Positions 27,955-41,530 of a DNA stretch of 47,847 bases are shown here, in pieces. Under the pieces are notes generated by a model. It did not search any database. It saw only the letters and a program-made list of their open reading frames with translations, and was not told the origin of the DNA. Source of the stretch: Gammaproteobacteria bacterium (GTDB lineage: Bacteria; Pseudomonadota; Gammaproteobacteria; Thiohalomonadales; Thiohalomonadaceae); assembly GCA_003252455.1 (NCBI GenBank), contig QKED01000069.1:1-47847 (forward strand), given 5' to 3'. The position numbers and the translations under genes were made by a program. The stretch's first letter is position 1. Every line of letters starts with the position of its first letter.

Positions 27955-28917
27955 ATGAACATCACCCAACGCAAGCGAATCTTAGTCACCGGCGGTGCGG
28001 GCTTTCTCGGCTCACATCTCTGCCAACGACTGCTGCATGATGGGCACGAGGTCATCTGTCTGGATAACTTCTACTCCAGCAGCAAGGACAACATCCTGCA
28101 CCTGCTCGACCAGCCGCACTTCGAGCTACTGCGGCACGATGTCTGCGTCCCGCTGTTCGTCGAGGTCGACGAGATCTACAACCTCGCCTGCCCCGCCTCG
28201 CCGCCCCACTACCAGCACGACCCGGTGCAGACCACCAAGACCAGCGTGCTCGGTGCGATCAACATGCTCGGCCTGGCCAAGCGCTGTAAGGCGAAGATCC
28301 TCCAGGCCAGCACCAGCGAGGTCTACGGCGACCCCCAGGTCCACCCCCAACCGGAGGGGTACTGGGGACATGTCAACCCCAACGGTATCCGCGCCTGCTA
28401 CGACGAAGGCAAGCGTTGCGCCGAGACCCTCTTCTTCGACTACCACCGTCAACACGGCCTGCGTATCAAGATCGCCCGTCTGTTCAACACCTACGGGCCC
28501 AACATGCACCCCAACGATGGTCGCGTAGTCTCCAATTTCATCGTTCAGGCCCTTGAGGGGAGCCCCATCACCCTCTATGGTGACGGCAACCAAACCCGCT
28601 CTTTCTGTTTTGTCTCCGACCTGGTCGAGGCACTCGTACGTCTTATGGACTCCCCCGACGACTTCACCGGCCCAGTCAACCTGGGCAACCCCGGCGAGTT
28701 CACCATCCGTGAGTTGGCCGAGAAGGTGATCGCCCAGACCGGCTCCAAGAGTGAACTGGTCTTTCGCCCCCTGCCTCACGACGACCCAAAGCAGCGCCAA
28801 CCCGACATCACCCTCGCACGGAGTCGGCTCGGCTGGGAACCCACCATCCCTCTCGACCAGGGGCTGCAGAAGACCATCCCTTACTTTGCTGCCCTGCTCG
28901 ACAAGGGGCTCTACTAA
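27955..28917 (+). CDS. UDP-glucuronate decarboxylase (UDP-xylose synthase)
   Basis: The protein has 320 residues of the extended SDR family. NAD binding is at [11 protein letters not shown], the serine of the catalytic triad is in [10 protein letters not shown], and Tyr/Lys are in ACYDEGKR (YxxxK). [21 protein letters not shown] is typical of UXS enzymes, which decarboxylate UDP-glucuronate to UDP-xylose. It follows ugd by 28 bases, so the product of Ugd feeds it. The xylose would go to a surface glycan made by the genes downstream. Confidence 0.93.
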   Translation: MNITQRKRILVTGGAGFLGSHLCQRLLHDGHEVICLDNFYSSSKDNILHLLDQPHFELLRHDVCVPLFVEVDEIYNLACPASPPHYQHDPVQTTKTSVLGAINMLGLAKRCKAKILQASTSEVYGDPQVHPQPEGYWGHVNPNGIRACYDEGKRCAETLFFDYHRQHGLRIKIARLFNTYGPNMHPNDGRVVSNFIVQALEGSPITLYGDGNQTRSFCFVSDLVEALVRLMDSPDDFTGPVNLGNPGEFTIRELAEKVIAQTGSKSELVFRPLPHDDPKQRQPDITLARSRLGWEPTIPLDQGLQKTIPYFAALLDKGLY

Positions 28918-28950
28918 TTTAAACCCTCATCCATATGTGAAAGATTATTT

Positions 28951-29766
28951 ATGCAGATCGAGGTTGTCGTCGCCACGTATAACAAACCTGAGTTCTTGCG
29001 CTTGGTGTTAGAAGGATACAGACGGCAAAGCGACAGCAACTTCACCATCTGTATAGCTGACGATGGTTCAGGATCTGAAATTGCAGATTTAGTCTCGGAC
29101 TTTCGAGAGAGTGGATTGCGCATTCGCCATATTTGGCAGATTGATGCCGGATTTCGTAAAAATCTAGTCCTTAATAGGGCCATCGCAACAAGCGAAGCAG
29201 ACTACCTTATTTTTGTAGATAACGACTGCATCCCAGAGCCCTATTTTGTCGCCGACCACCGCAAAGCTGCAGCTCCTGGCACCCTGATCGCAGGGAGACG
29301 GGTTAATCTCGGTGCAGCCATCACTCATGCGCTGATCGCAAATAGATTATCAATCGGTGCCCTCTCCTCTCGCTTATACCTTCTCCGTGCAGCTCTACGT
29401 CGCCAGGTTAGATATGCCGAGCTGGGGATGCATTGGCCGTGGTGGATATCCCTACTATGGAGCCGTAGGGCACGCGGGGTTATCGGTGCAAATATGGCCT
29501 TCTGGCGTCAAGACCTTGTGCATGTGAACGGCTTTGACAATAGTGCTGTGAAATACGGTTTACTTGAGGATACAGATATCGAATGGCGACTACATGCCAA
29601 CGGTGTGCGCGGTCGCTCACTTCTTGGGCGTGGATGTGTTTTTCATCTGGATCACCCTACGCGAAAATCAGATGACATTAGTAACCGACAGTACATGGAG
29701 CAGAAGATGGTTAACGGGGTCATATTTGCATGTGATGGGCTTAAGGAAATTGCAAACCATGACTAA
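28951..29766 (+). CDS. Glycosyltransferase family 2
   Basis: The protein has 271 residues. The GT-A fold is shown by VVVATYNKPEFLRLVLEGY at the N-terminus, ADDGSG at the nucleotide-binding strand, and FVDNDCIPEP as the metal-binding DxD equivalent (DND). The acceptor helix GFDNSAVKYGLLEDTDIEWRLH carries the catalytic acid ED. No membrane segment is seen. Codon use is more AT-rich than in ugd and uxs, suggesting transfer of this and the next gene as a unit. The sugar donor and acceptor are not known; UDP-xylose is a possibility only. It overlaps the next gene by eight bases. Confidence 0.9.
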   Translation: MQIEVVVATYNKPEFLRLVLEGYRRQSDSNFTICIADDGSGSEIADLVSDFRESGLRIRHIWQIDAGFRKNLVLNRAIATSEADYLIFVDNDCIPEPYFVADHRKAAAPGTLIAGRRVNLGAAITHALIANRLSIGALSSRLYLLRAALRRQVRYAELGMHWPWWISLLWSRRARGVIGANMAFWRQDLVHVNGFDNSAVKYGLLEDTDIEWRLHANGVRGRSLLGRGCVFHLDHPTRKSDDISNRQYMEQKMVNGVIFACDGLKEIANHD

Positions 29767-31009
29767 TGGTATGGGCACATACTCACACCTTAGAGTGGCC
29801 ACTGCAATAACTTTATTCCTCTTTCCACTTGCGGGTAACTCTGTTACTGGTTGGAGTAGCTACCTTTTTACCCTTATTTGTTTACTCTCTCTGTTCAATC
29901 TATCTCACCCTAAACCGAAACTCGACCATCGAGAGCGGAAGCTCCTAGCACTTGTCGTCCTGCTTTTCACCTGCTTTATGATCTCCAACCTCGTAAATGG
30001 TTGGGGACCAAAGCAAACCAGTGAACTGGGCGTAGAGGTTCGTTATATCCTCTTTATCCCACTTTACCTTCTTTTACGAAGTTACCCTCAGACAATAATA
30101 TGGCTGATGTTAGGTGCAATAGGCGGGGTGTTCATTGCAGCTGGCCAATCTCTTTACGACATCTATACGTTAGGTCTAGATCGTGCCTATGGAATTTATA
30201 AGAGTCCTGGTTTCCTGGCTATGGGTACACTCATGCTGAGCACGCTAACAATACCTATACTGCCGCTCATAAAGAAACCACTAGCAAGAAACTCTATCAT
30301 TGTTATCATTGTTATAAGCTGCATAATAACCGTTATATTAAGCGGATCTCGTTCGGCATATCTTGCCCTAATCGGGTGGCTCATCATACTGCTCGCATTA
30401 CACTTCGGCTGGCGCGGATTCGTTTCTGCCACACTTGGGACTGTCATCCTCGGTTGGATACTCTTTACCAACGTGGATATAATACACGAGCGTAGCGAAA
30501 CGGCTGTTAATGAGATCGCAGAGTATCTAGCAACTGAAGACAAATCCGATGCTGAGCACTATTTTGGCAGTACTGCCCAACGTTTCCCCCTATGGCATGC
30601 AGCAATATTAATGTACCGAGACAATCCGGTATGGGGTGTAGGTCGTGGTAACTACAACCGCAATGCCAAACTTTATGCTCAACGGGGAGAACTGCACCCA
30701 CTAGGTGCGATCCACCCACACCCGCATAGTGGGTATTTAGAGATAATGGCAAGCAACGGAACTGTCGGACTGACCGTCTTTTTGACTCTTCTTGGGTATA
30801 TCGCTTGGATGTTCCGGACAGGAACACAAGGTGTGGCCTCATTGGCGGGATGGGCATTCTCACTCCTAGTAATTTTCACTGCACTCTTCGAGCCGTGCAC
30901 CTTCATTTACGGTAATTTTCTCGCGCTCTATTTAATCGTGCTAGCAGGTCTTAGTGCATGGCAATTCAGTCTCTCCAGCGGATATTCACCTACAAGCACA
31001 GATCGTTGA
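29759..31009 (+). CDS. O-antigen ligase/polymerase-like membrane protein
   Basis: The protein has 416 residues and about 10-12 transmembrane helices. It belongs to the Wzy_C (O-antigen ligase WaaL / polymerase Wzy) superfamily. Diagnostic pieces are ILSGSRSAYLALIGWL and the periplasmic loop of about 65 residues with the HPHPHSGYLEIMASNGTVGL motif, including the catalytic His candidates. Such enzymes transfer an undecaprenyl-linked glycan to lipid A-core or to a protein, or polymerise it. The ATG at 29759 overlaps the GT2 stop; a longer frame upstream is inside the GT2 gene and is rejected. The gene is AT-rich like its neighbour. Confidence 0.88.
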   Translation: MTNGMGTYSHLRVATAITLFLFPLAGNSVTGWSSYLFTLICLLSLFNLSHPKPKLDHRERKLLALVVLLFTCFMISNLVNGWGPKQTSELGVEVRYILFIPLYLLLRSYPQTIIWLMLGAIGGVFIAAGQSLYDIYTLGLDRAYGIYKSPGFLAMGTLMLSTLTIPILPLIKKPLARNSIIVIIVISCIITVILSGSRSAYLALIGWLIILLALHFGWRGFVSATLGTVILGWILFTNVDIIHERSETAVNEIAEYLATEDKSDAEHYFGSTAQRFPLWHAAILMYRDNPVWGVGRGNYNRNAKLYAQRGELHPLGAIHPHPHSGYLEIMASNGTVGLTVFLTLLGYIAWMFRTGTQGVASLAGWAFSLLVIFTALFEPCTFIYGNFLALYLIVLAGLSAWQFSLSSGYSPTSTDR

Positions 31010-31012
31010 AAA

Positions 31013-32083
31013 GTGAGTGATATTAAACACCTGCTTATTGTACGCAACGACAAACTCGGCGATTTCATGCTCGCCTGGCCGAGCCTGGCCCTACTCAAAC
31101 ACTACGCCCCCGAGTTACACATCACCGCCCTGGTGCCTACCTATACGGCCCCTATCGCCCGCCTCTGCCCCTGGATAGACGAACTCCTCATCGACCCGCA
31201 AGGGGATGGACTCGGTGCCACCTGGCGCCTCTACCGCTTGCTACGCGGGGGGCGGTTCGATGCCATCCTGACCCTCTTTTCCACCCCACAGGTTGGACTG
31301 GCGGCCTGCTGGGCGCGCATCCCCTATCGGCTGGCACCGGCCACCAAATGGGTGCAGATCTGCTATCCGCAGCGCATGGTGCAGCGCCGCTCCCGTTCGG
31401 AAAAACCCGAGTACGCCTATAATCTGGACCTCGCTTGGCGGCTGCTCGGCCATCAGGGTCTGGCCCGGCGCCCCTCCTACTATGCCGTGCAGGACCCTGA
31501 GGATTGGCTGCCGATCGAGGTGCAGCGGCCCCTGTTACGTGTTGAAGCGACTCGGGTCTCGGCTCGACGCACGGCCTTCTGTGTGGAACATGGCCTCAAT
31601 CCACGCGCACGCCTGATCTTCATCCATCCAGGCAGTGGTGGTTCGGCCAATAATCTTAGTCTGGGCCAATATGCCGAGTTGGCCCTGGCGTTGCGTCACC
31701 CTGAGCCACTCGCCCTCGTCATCCACGCCGGTCCCGGCGAGGAGCCCCAAGCCGAGCACCTGGCCGCTGCGCTGGGTGCACGCGCGGTCGCTATTGCACG
31801 GCCCGAAGGGGGTCTGGAGGGGATGGTCGAGCGCCTCGCCTTCGCCGACCTCTTCATCAGCGGTTCCACCGGCCCGCTGCACGTGGCCGCCGCCCTCGAC
31901 CGTCCCACCGCGGCCTTCTACCCCCGCCATCGCTCGGCCACACCACTGCGCTGGCAGACCCTCAATCACCCTGCAAAACGCCTCACCTTCATCCCCCCCC
32001 CACACGCCAAGGCCGATCAGGTAAGCGCCATCGAGGTCGTCAAGGCCGCTACGCGCATCAATCAACTCCTCGCCACACTTTGA
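31013..32083 (+). CDS. Glycosyltransferase family 9 (heptosyltransferase-like)
   Basis: The protein has 356 residues of the GT9 family, which includes ADP-heptose:LPS heptosyltransferases. N-terminal motifs are LLIVRNDKLGDFMLAWPSL and, in the second lobe, IHPGSGGSANNLSLGQYAEL and SGSTGPLHVAAALDRPT. The GT-B fold has no membrane segment and acts at the inner face of the membrane. The start is GTG at 31013, four bases beyond the ligase stop, so it is coupled to it. GC content returns to the local norm. Confidence 0.9.
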   Translation: MSDIKHLLIVRNDKLGDFMLAWPSLALLKHYAPELHITALVPTYTAPIARLCPWIDELLIDPQGDGLGATWRLYRLLRGGRFDAILTLFSTPQVGLAACWARIPYRLAPATKWVQICYPQRMVQRRSRSEKPEYAYNLDLAWRLLGHQGLARRPSYYAVQDPEDWLPIEVQRPLLRVEATRVSARRTAFCVEHGLNPRARLIFIHPGSGGSANNLSLGQYAELALALRHPEPLALVIHAGPGEEPQAEHLAAALGARAVAIARPEGGLEGMVERLAFADLFISGSTGPLHVAAALDRPTAAFYPRHRSATPLRWQTLNHPAKRLTFIPPPHAKADQVSAIEVVKAATRINQLLATL

Positions 32084-32106
32084 CCCCCAACGGGCCGAGA
32101 CAAAAA

Positions 32107-32126
32107 AGCCGAGGGAGTCCTCGGCT
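32107..32126 (-). terminator. Terminator of the carbonic anhydrase gene
   Basis: An 8-base-pair stem (AGCCGAGG / CCTCGGCT) with a four-base loop is followed on the minus strand by six T residues (A run at 32102-32107). It lies 27 bases past the gene stop and can also serve the convergent GT9 gene less well. Confidence 0.85.
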
Positions 32127-32152
32127 CATGCAGCGGGCGTGGTTCGTTGTCG

Positions 32153-32797
32153 CTAAAGCTTCCGCAGCGTCTCGCGGTACGCCGCATCGACCCCCTCAGG
32201 GGCATCGATGGAGCAGCCCAAGTCGCGTGCGATACCGTCGGCCAGGCTGTAGACCCAGCCGTGCAGGGTGAGCGGCTGACCCCGGGCCCAGGCGTCACGC
32301 GCCACCGTAGTTCGCGAGACGTTGATCACCTGCTCCAGGACGTTCAACTCACACAGTTTGTCGACCTGCGCCTCCCCCTGATAGCGCGAGAGCAGCTCTT
32401 CATGCTTGGCACTGACGTCTTGGATGTGGCGCAACCAATTGTCGATGAGACCGAGACAGAGGTTGGGGGTGATGGCAGCACGCACACCACCACAGCCGTA
32501 GTGACCCACCACCATGATGTGTTTGACCCGCAACACGTCAACGGCGTACTGCATCACCGAGAGACAATTGAGGTCGGTGTGCACCACCACGTTGGCCACG
32601 TTGCGGTGGACGAACAACTCACCCGGCAGTAGACCGACGATGTCGTTGGCCGGTACACGGCTGTCGGAGCAGCCGATCCAGAGGTACTCCGGGGCCTGCT
32701 GACGCGAGAGGGTAGTAAAGAAGTGCGGGTCATCCTCGCGGATGGACTCGGACCACTTACGGTTATTCTCGAACAGGTGTTCCAGCGTATCCGTCAT
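32153..32797 (-). CDS. can: Beta-carbonic anhydrase
   Basis: The enzyme interconverts carbon dioxide and bicarbonate with zinc. The 214-residue protein has the zinc ligands Cys43, His99 and Cys102 (CSDSR and HYGCGG) and the Asp45-Arg47 dyad. Trp40, Val48 and Arg65 fit the bicarbonate-inhibited (type II) group. The length is near the 220 residues of E. coli Can. It is transcribed alone from the minus strand with a clear terminator. Confidence 0.97.
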   Translation of the reverse strand: MTDTLEHLFENNRKWSESIREDDPHFFTTLSRQQAPEYLWIGCSDSRVPANDIVGLLPGELFVHRNVANVVVHTDLNCLSVMQYAVDVLRVKHIMVVGHYGCGGVRAAITPNLCLGLIDNWLRHIQDVSAKHEELLSRYQGEAQVDKLCELNVLEQVINVSRTTVARDAWARGQPLTLHGWVYSLADGIARDLGCSIDAPEGVDAAYRETLRKL

Positions 32798-32824
32798 GCG
32801 CGATACTCCAACATGTCAACGAGG

Positions 32825-32850
32825 GGTGGCCGCCACAAAGGGCGGCCACC
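32825..32850 (-). terminator. Stem-loop after secF
   Basis: GGTGGCCGCC pairs perfectly with GGCGGCCACC around a six-base loop, starting nine bases past the secF stop on the minus strand. There is no T run, so it may terminate weakly or protect the 3' end. Confidence 0.5.
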
Positions 32851-32858
32851 AGGGCGGT

Positions 32859-33812
32859 TTACGGCATGCCATCGATGGAGTTAAGACCCTCCTCCTCGGC
32901 CCCCTCCTTCTGCACCGGCATCAGGTCCTCCTTGCTGATGCCGAGACTCAAGGCTACGGCACTGGCCACATAGATGGAGGAGTAGGTACCGACGAAGATG
33001 CCGACGATGAGCGCGCTGGAGAAGCCGAGATTGGACTCACCGCCCAGCGTTAAGAGGGCGAACAGCACCAGCAGAGTGGTGAACGAGGTCATCAGGGTAC
33101 GACTCAAGGTCTGGTTGAGCGAGGCGTTGATGATCTCCTCCGGGCTGCCCTTACGCATCAAGCGGAAGTTTTCCCGGATGCGGTCAAAGACCACGATGGT
33201 GTCGTTGAGTGAGTAGCCGATCACCGCGAGGATTGCGGAGAGCACATAGAGGTTGAACTCGATCTGGACCAGGGCGAAGAAGCCGATGGTGATGATCACA
33301 TCATGCACCAGGGCCGCTACGGCACCGAGCGCGAAGCGCTTCTCGAAGCGCAGACTGACGTAGACCAGGATGCCGATGAGCGCATAGAGCACGGCCAGAC
33401 CACCATCCTCGGTCAGCTCCTCACCCACCTGTGGGCCGACGAACTCCTGACGGCGCATCTCGACCTTGGGCTCCGCCTCACGCAGGCTCTTGATCACCTC
33501 GTCACTGAGTTGGGCGCTGGAGAGGTCACCGCGCGGGGCAATGCGGATCAGCACCTCTTTGGCCTCGCCGAAGTGTTGGACCACCGCGTCCTCGAAGCCA
33601 GCCTCGGCCAGCTTGGCACGGATCGGATCCAACTCGGCGGCCTGCGGATAGCCGACCTCGATGACGGTACCGCCGGTGAAGTCGATGCCAAAGCTGAGGC
33701 CGCGGGTCAGGATCAACAGCAGAGAGATGAGGAGCATTGCCCCAGAGAGGATCGCGGCCGGTTTGCGCAGGGCCAGGAACTGATAGTTGGTATCACCAGA
33801 GAGAAATTTCAT
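32859..33812 (-). CDS. secF: Protein translocase subunit SecF
   Basis: SecF with SecD uses the proton gradient to pull proteins across the inner membrane and supports SecYEG. The chosen start at 33812 follows AAGGAG and gives 317 residues (MKFLSGDTNYQFLALRKPA); an upstream in-frame ATG is rejected. Six transmembrane helices are predicted, with a P1 domain after the first. Family motifs include GLSFGIDFTGGTVIEV and GYSLNDTIVVFDRIREN. It starts 10 bases beyond the secD stop in the same operon. Confidence 0.97.
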   Translation of the reverse strand: MKFLSGDTNYQFLALRKPAAILSGAMLLISLLLILTRGLSFGIDFTGGTVIEVGYPQAAELDPIRAKLAEAGFEDAVVQHFGEAKEVLIRIAPRGDLSSAQLSDEVIKSLREAEPKVEMRRQEFVGPQVGEELTEDGGLAVLYALIGILVYVSLRFEKRFALGAVAALVHDVIITIGFFALVQIEFNLYVLSAILAVIGYSLNDTIVVFDRIRENFRLMRKGSPEEIINASLNQTLSRTLMTSFTTLLVLFALLTLGGESNLGFSSALIVGIFVGTYSSIYVASAVALSLGISKEDLMPVQKEGAEEEGLNSIDGMP

Positions 33813-33822
33813 CGTCGGCTCC

Positions 33823-35679
<1,857 letters not shown>

Positions 35680-35755
35680 GCTCGTGTGTCGCAGGTTGCC
35701 AGGCCCGGTCGTTCCTTGAGGGCGGCCGGTCACGTGGGGAGGGGATGAATAGATC

Positions 35756-35777
35756 GACGCCCCTCGGGAGGGGCGTC
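35756..35777 (-). promoter_or_regulatory. Stem-loop between yajC and secD
   Basis: GACGCCCCT and AGGGGCGTC form a perfect 9-base-pair stem with a CGGG loop in the 108-base yajC-secD gap. There is no T run. It may moderate read-through or protect the upstream message. Confidence 0.45.
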
Positions 35778-35787
35778 GGGCGGCGTC

Positions 35788-36126
35788 TTATTTCAGGCTC
35801 TTCAGTGTGCCCTTGGGCAGCAGGCTGGCGATCGCGGCACGCTGTACCTTCACTACCTGGTTCTCGCCCAGCTCCACGGCGGCGTAGTCATCACCCAGCT
35901 CGACGATCTTGCCGTAGATCCCCCCCTGGGTCAGCACCTCGTCGCCCTTACCGAGTGCCGCGACCATCTTCTGATGCTCTTTGGCGCGCTTGGTCTGGGG
36001 ACGCAGCAGCAGGAAGTAGAACACCGCGAAGAGGATGAAGATCGGCAGCAGCCCCATGATGGGATCGGGCTGCTGCTGGGCAGCGGCGGCACCCTCGGCG
36101 AGGGCGTCGGAGATGAAGAAGCTCAT
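35788..36126 (-). CDS. yajC: Sec translocase accessory subunit YajC
   Basis: The protein has 112 residues with the family start MSFFISDALAEGA at 36126. One transmembrane helix (GLLPIFILFAVFYFLLLRPQ) is followed by a cytosolic charged region with QTKRAKEHQKMVAALGKGDEV. YajC copurifies with SecDF-YidC. It lies between tgt and secD in the conserved operon. Confidence 0.96.
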   Translation of the reverse strand: MSFFISDALAEGAAAAQQQPDPIMGLLPIFILFAVFYFLLLRPQTKRAKEHQKMVAALGKGDEVLTQGGIYGKIVELGDDYAAVELGENQVVKVQRAAIASLLPKGTLKSLK

Positions 36127-36201
36127 GCGTGACTCCGTACAACAAAGAAAGGACGAATGCGTATCCGGCACCATTGGGTGCCCCAATAATTTGACCGCCG
36201 A

Positions 36202-37473
<1,272 letters not shown>

Positions 37474-37477
<4 letters not shown>

Positions 37478-38517
37478 TCTCTTTTGCCGCCCTCTGCAGG
37501 CAGCACAAACATCGCATCGCCGTAACTGAAGAAGCGGTACTGCTGCGCCACCGCGTGGCGGTAGGCGGCCATGGTCTGCTCGTAGCCGGCAAAGGCACAC
37601 ACCAGCATCAGCAGGGTCGACTCCGGCAGGTGAAAGTTGGTCAGCAGGGCGTCGATGACACGAAATCGGTAGCCGGGATAGATAAAAATGCGGCTCTCCC
37701 CGGCGAAGGGGATGAGTCCACCCTCGCCCGCCGCCGCGCTCTCCAGCGAGCGCACCACGGTGGTGCCCACCGCCACGACGCGAGCGCCCCGCAAGCGGCA
37801 AGCGGAGACGGCCTCGACCGTCTCCCGCGGTACCTCCAGGTACTCGGCATGCATCTGGTGATCGCGAATATCGTCGCTGCGCACCGGCTGGAAGGTGCCA
37901 GCCCCTACGTGCAGGGTAACAAATGCCCGCTCGATGCCGCGCGCAGCCAGCTCAGAGAACAGGGCGTCGTCAAAATGCAGGCCCGCGGTGGGGGCGGCCA
38001 CCGCCCCCTCCCGGCGCGCGAAGACGGTCTGATAGCGCTCGGCATCCTCGGCCCCATCCTCACGCTGGATATACGGGGGCAGTGGCAGGTGACCATGGGC
38101 CTTGAGCAGGTCGAGTACCGGCCCCGGAAACTGCAGCTCGAAGAGCGCATCTTGTCGCCCGACCATCACCACACTGAAGGCATCGTCCGCCAACCAGAGG
38201 CGCGAGCCGGGTTTGGGCGACTTGCTGGAACGTACATGGGCCAACACCCGCTCACCGTCGAGGATACGCTCCACCAGCACCTCGATGCGCCCGCCGCTCT
38301 CCTTGCGCCCATGCAGACGTGCCGGGATCACCCGGGTATCGTTGAAGACCAGCAGGTCGCCAGGGTGCAGTTGGTCGAGGAGATCGGGGAAGCGCAGGTC
38401 GGCCAGCGAACCATCTGCCCCATCCAGACGCAGCAGGCGGCTACCGCGCCGCTCGGCGGGGGGCTGCTGGGCGATGAGCGCCTCGGGCAGGTCGAAATGG
38501 AAGTCGGTACGTCGCAT
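37474..38517 (-). CDS. queA: tRNA preQ1(34) S-adenosylmethionine ribosyltransferase-isomerase
   Basis: QueA transfers the ribosyl group of SAM to preQ1 in tRNA to give epoxyqueuosine. The 347-residue protein begins with [20 protein letters not shown] and has [15 protein letters not shown], the conserved [13 protein letters not shown] and the [12 protein letters not shown] motif. It heads the queA-tgt-yajC-secD-secF group. Its stop codon lies in the arm of the inverted-repeat element, and the last residues may derive from it. Confidence 0.96.
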
Positions 38518-38552
38518 GGCGCGCGACTATACCAGAAGATGCAAAATCCCGT

Positions 38553-38582
38553 TTGCCGAGAGCCGTAAAATCTCTCTATAAT
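38553..38582 (+). promoter_or_regulatory. Sigma70-type promoter of tRNA-Leu
   Basis: TTGCCG (38553-38558), an 18-base spacer and a perfect TATAAT (38577-38582) precede the mature tRNA by 14 bases. Confidence 0.65.
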
Positions 38583-38596
38583 TGCCGACCCTCCCC

Positions 38597-38683
38597 GCCG
38601 GGGTGGCGAAATTGGTAGACGCAGCAGACTCAAAATCTGCCGTAGGAAACTACGTGTCGGTTCGATCCCGACCCTCGGCACCA
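38597..38683 (+). tRNA. tRNA-Leu (anticodon CAA)
   Basis: This 87-base class II tRNA has acceptor stem GCCGGGG/CCTCGGC with one G-T pair, an anticodon stem GCAGA/TCTGC around CTCAAAA (anticodon CAA, reading UUG), a long variable arm (CGTAGGAAACTACG) and an encoded CCA at 38681-38683. Confidence 0.97.
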
Positions 38684-39013
38684 TACAACCCTTGAATAAC
38701 AATAAGCTCACCTAAGTCTGTCGGGATTATTTCGGGATGAAATTTACCGAAAACACCACAGATAGCCGGAAAAGCCAGAACCCGGGTCCTCCACGGACCT
38801 CCTCAGAGAACCGAAGCCAGCGCCACTAGGCCTACTGCCCAGTCCACGCGTCGGCTCTCGCCCTGCCCCGCCTTAGGCATTCGCAAATTCCGTTGCAGAC
38901 ACTGCACATGGGCCGCAGTCCTTGACATGGCTGGTCTGCGCTTCGCAGATAGACGCGAAAATCACTCCGACAGACTCATCTGGATCCCCCTGGCAGAGGT
39001 GGACTACACAGCC
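38684..39013 (+). other. Intergenic stretch, possible lost integrase N-terminus
   Basis: About 330 bases follow tRNA-Leu before recognisable integrase sequence begins. This is where the 5' half of the integrase gene and its attI site would be expected, but no start, no DNA-binding domain and no attC-like palindrome could be identified. No duplicated tRNA 3' end was seen. Confidence 0.5.
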
Positions 39014-39650
39014 GCCAACTGAGAAGGTACAGCATCTGCTCGGTACCCTTGAAGCTCACCACCAGCCGATCGCCTCTCTGTTCTATGGCACAGGGATGCG
39101 CCTGTTGGAGGGTCTGCGGCTGCGGGTGCGGGACCGGGAGTTCGCCAACAGCCGCATCCCTGTCCGACGGGCCAAGGGGTGGCAAGGGCCGCTATGTCCC
39201 CCTACCCTGCCGCCTCGTCGAGCCGCTCAAGGCGCAGGTGGAGAGGCGACGCGCGCTGTATGAGGCAGATCTGTCGCTGGGCCTTGATGGGGTGGGGCTA
39301 CCCGGCGCCCTGTCGCGCAAATACCCCAACGCGGGGCGTGATATCTCTTCGCCGCCGCGCGACTTTGCGTCGTTCCGCGCAGTGGGCAGGGGCGTCGCCA
39401 TCATACCCACGAGAGTGCGCTACAGAAGGCGGTGAAGCGTGCCGCCGAGATGGCGGGGATTCAGAAGCGGGTCGGCTGTCACACCCTGCGCCACAGCTTT
39501 GCTACCCATCTGCTGGAGGCGGGTCACGACACTCGCACCGTGCAGGGGCTGCTGGGGCACGCCGATGTGTCGACGACGATGATCTATACCCATGTGCTGA
39601 ACAAGCCGGGGGTGGGTGTGCTCAGGCCGTTGGATAGCGTCTTCGACTAA
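39014..39650 (+). pseudogene. intI: Integron integrase IntI remnant
   Basis: Pieces of an integron-type tyrosine recombinase appear in two frames. Frame one from about 39014 has EKVQHLLGTLEAHHQP and YGTGMRLLEGLRLRV (the first catalytic Arg). After a shift near 39180 comes GRYVPLPCRLVEPLK and ALSRKYPNAGR, part of the extra segment special to IntI. A second shift near 39340 restores the first frame, with [32 protein letters not shown] (second His and catalytic Tyr) and a stop at 39650. The N-terminal half is missing. With two frameshifts it cannot be active. No gene cassettes are visible. Confidence 0.88.
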
Positions 39651-39705
39651 CGCCATCTCAGCAGGGCAACCGCATCGCATATTCGACAACACACACGAAC
39701 ACTCG

Positions 39706-39856
39706 CCACGCAGACACAGAGGGCACGGAGGAGCATCGCGCAATGTGCACAGCGCATAACCACTATCGAGACATAACCACTATCGAAAAGAGATGGGTGA
39801 GATGATCTCTGCCCATCTCAGAAATGGTTACTCTCTGTGTCCTCCGTGCCTCCGTG
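39706..39856. repeat. Palindromic repeat element upstream of lysS stop
   Basis: The left arm, 39706-39732, contains GACACAGAGGGCACGGAGGA. Its inverted partner is CTCTGTGTCCTCCGTGCCTC with a TCCGTG tail, at 39833-39856. Inside are a 15-base direct repeat CATAACCACTATCGA (39755-39769, 39772-39786) and a hairpin around GAGATGGG/CCCATCTC. Together it fills most of the 327-base gap between the integrase remnant and lysS. Confidence 0.75.
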
Positions 39857-39977
39857 ACAAAAGAATGCGCTTTCCCTGGTCATCTCACGCTGTGAGACAG
39901 ACTTCTGCAGGATGGGGACGGTAGTCTGATCGCCCTACCCCCTCCATGCAGGCAGGAGACAGGGCGCTCTTCGAGTA

Positions 39978-41483
<1,506 letters not shown>

Positions 41484-41530
41484 GTTCGGCTCTTCGTTGT
41501 AGGGGGTGGCCGCGCCACCGAATTCAAACT

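Noticed and set aside
38684-39013. attI or attC sites beside the integrase remnant
   Set aside because: No palindrome with the R'/R'' core pattern could be recognised by eye.
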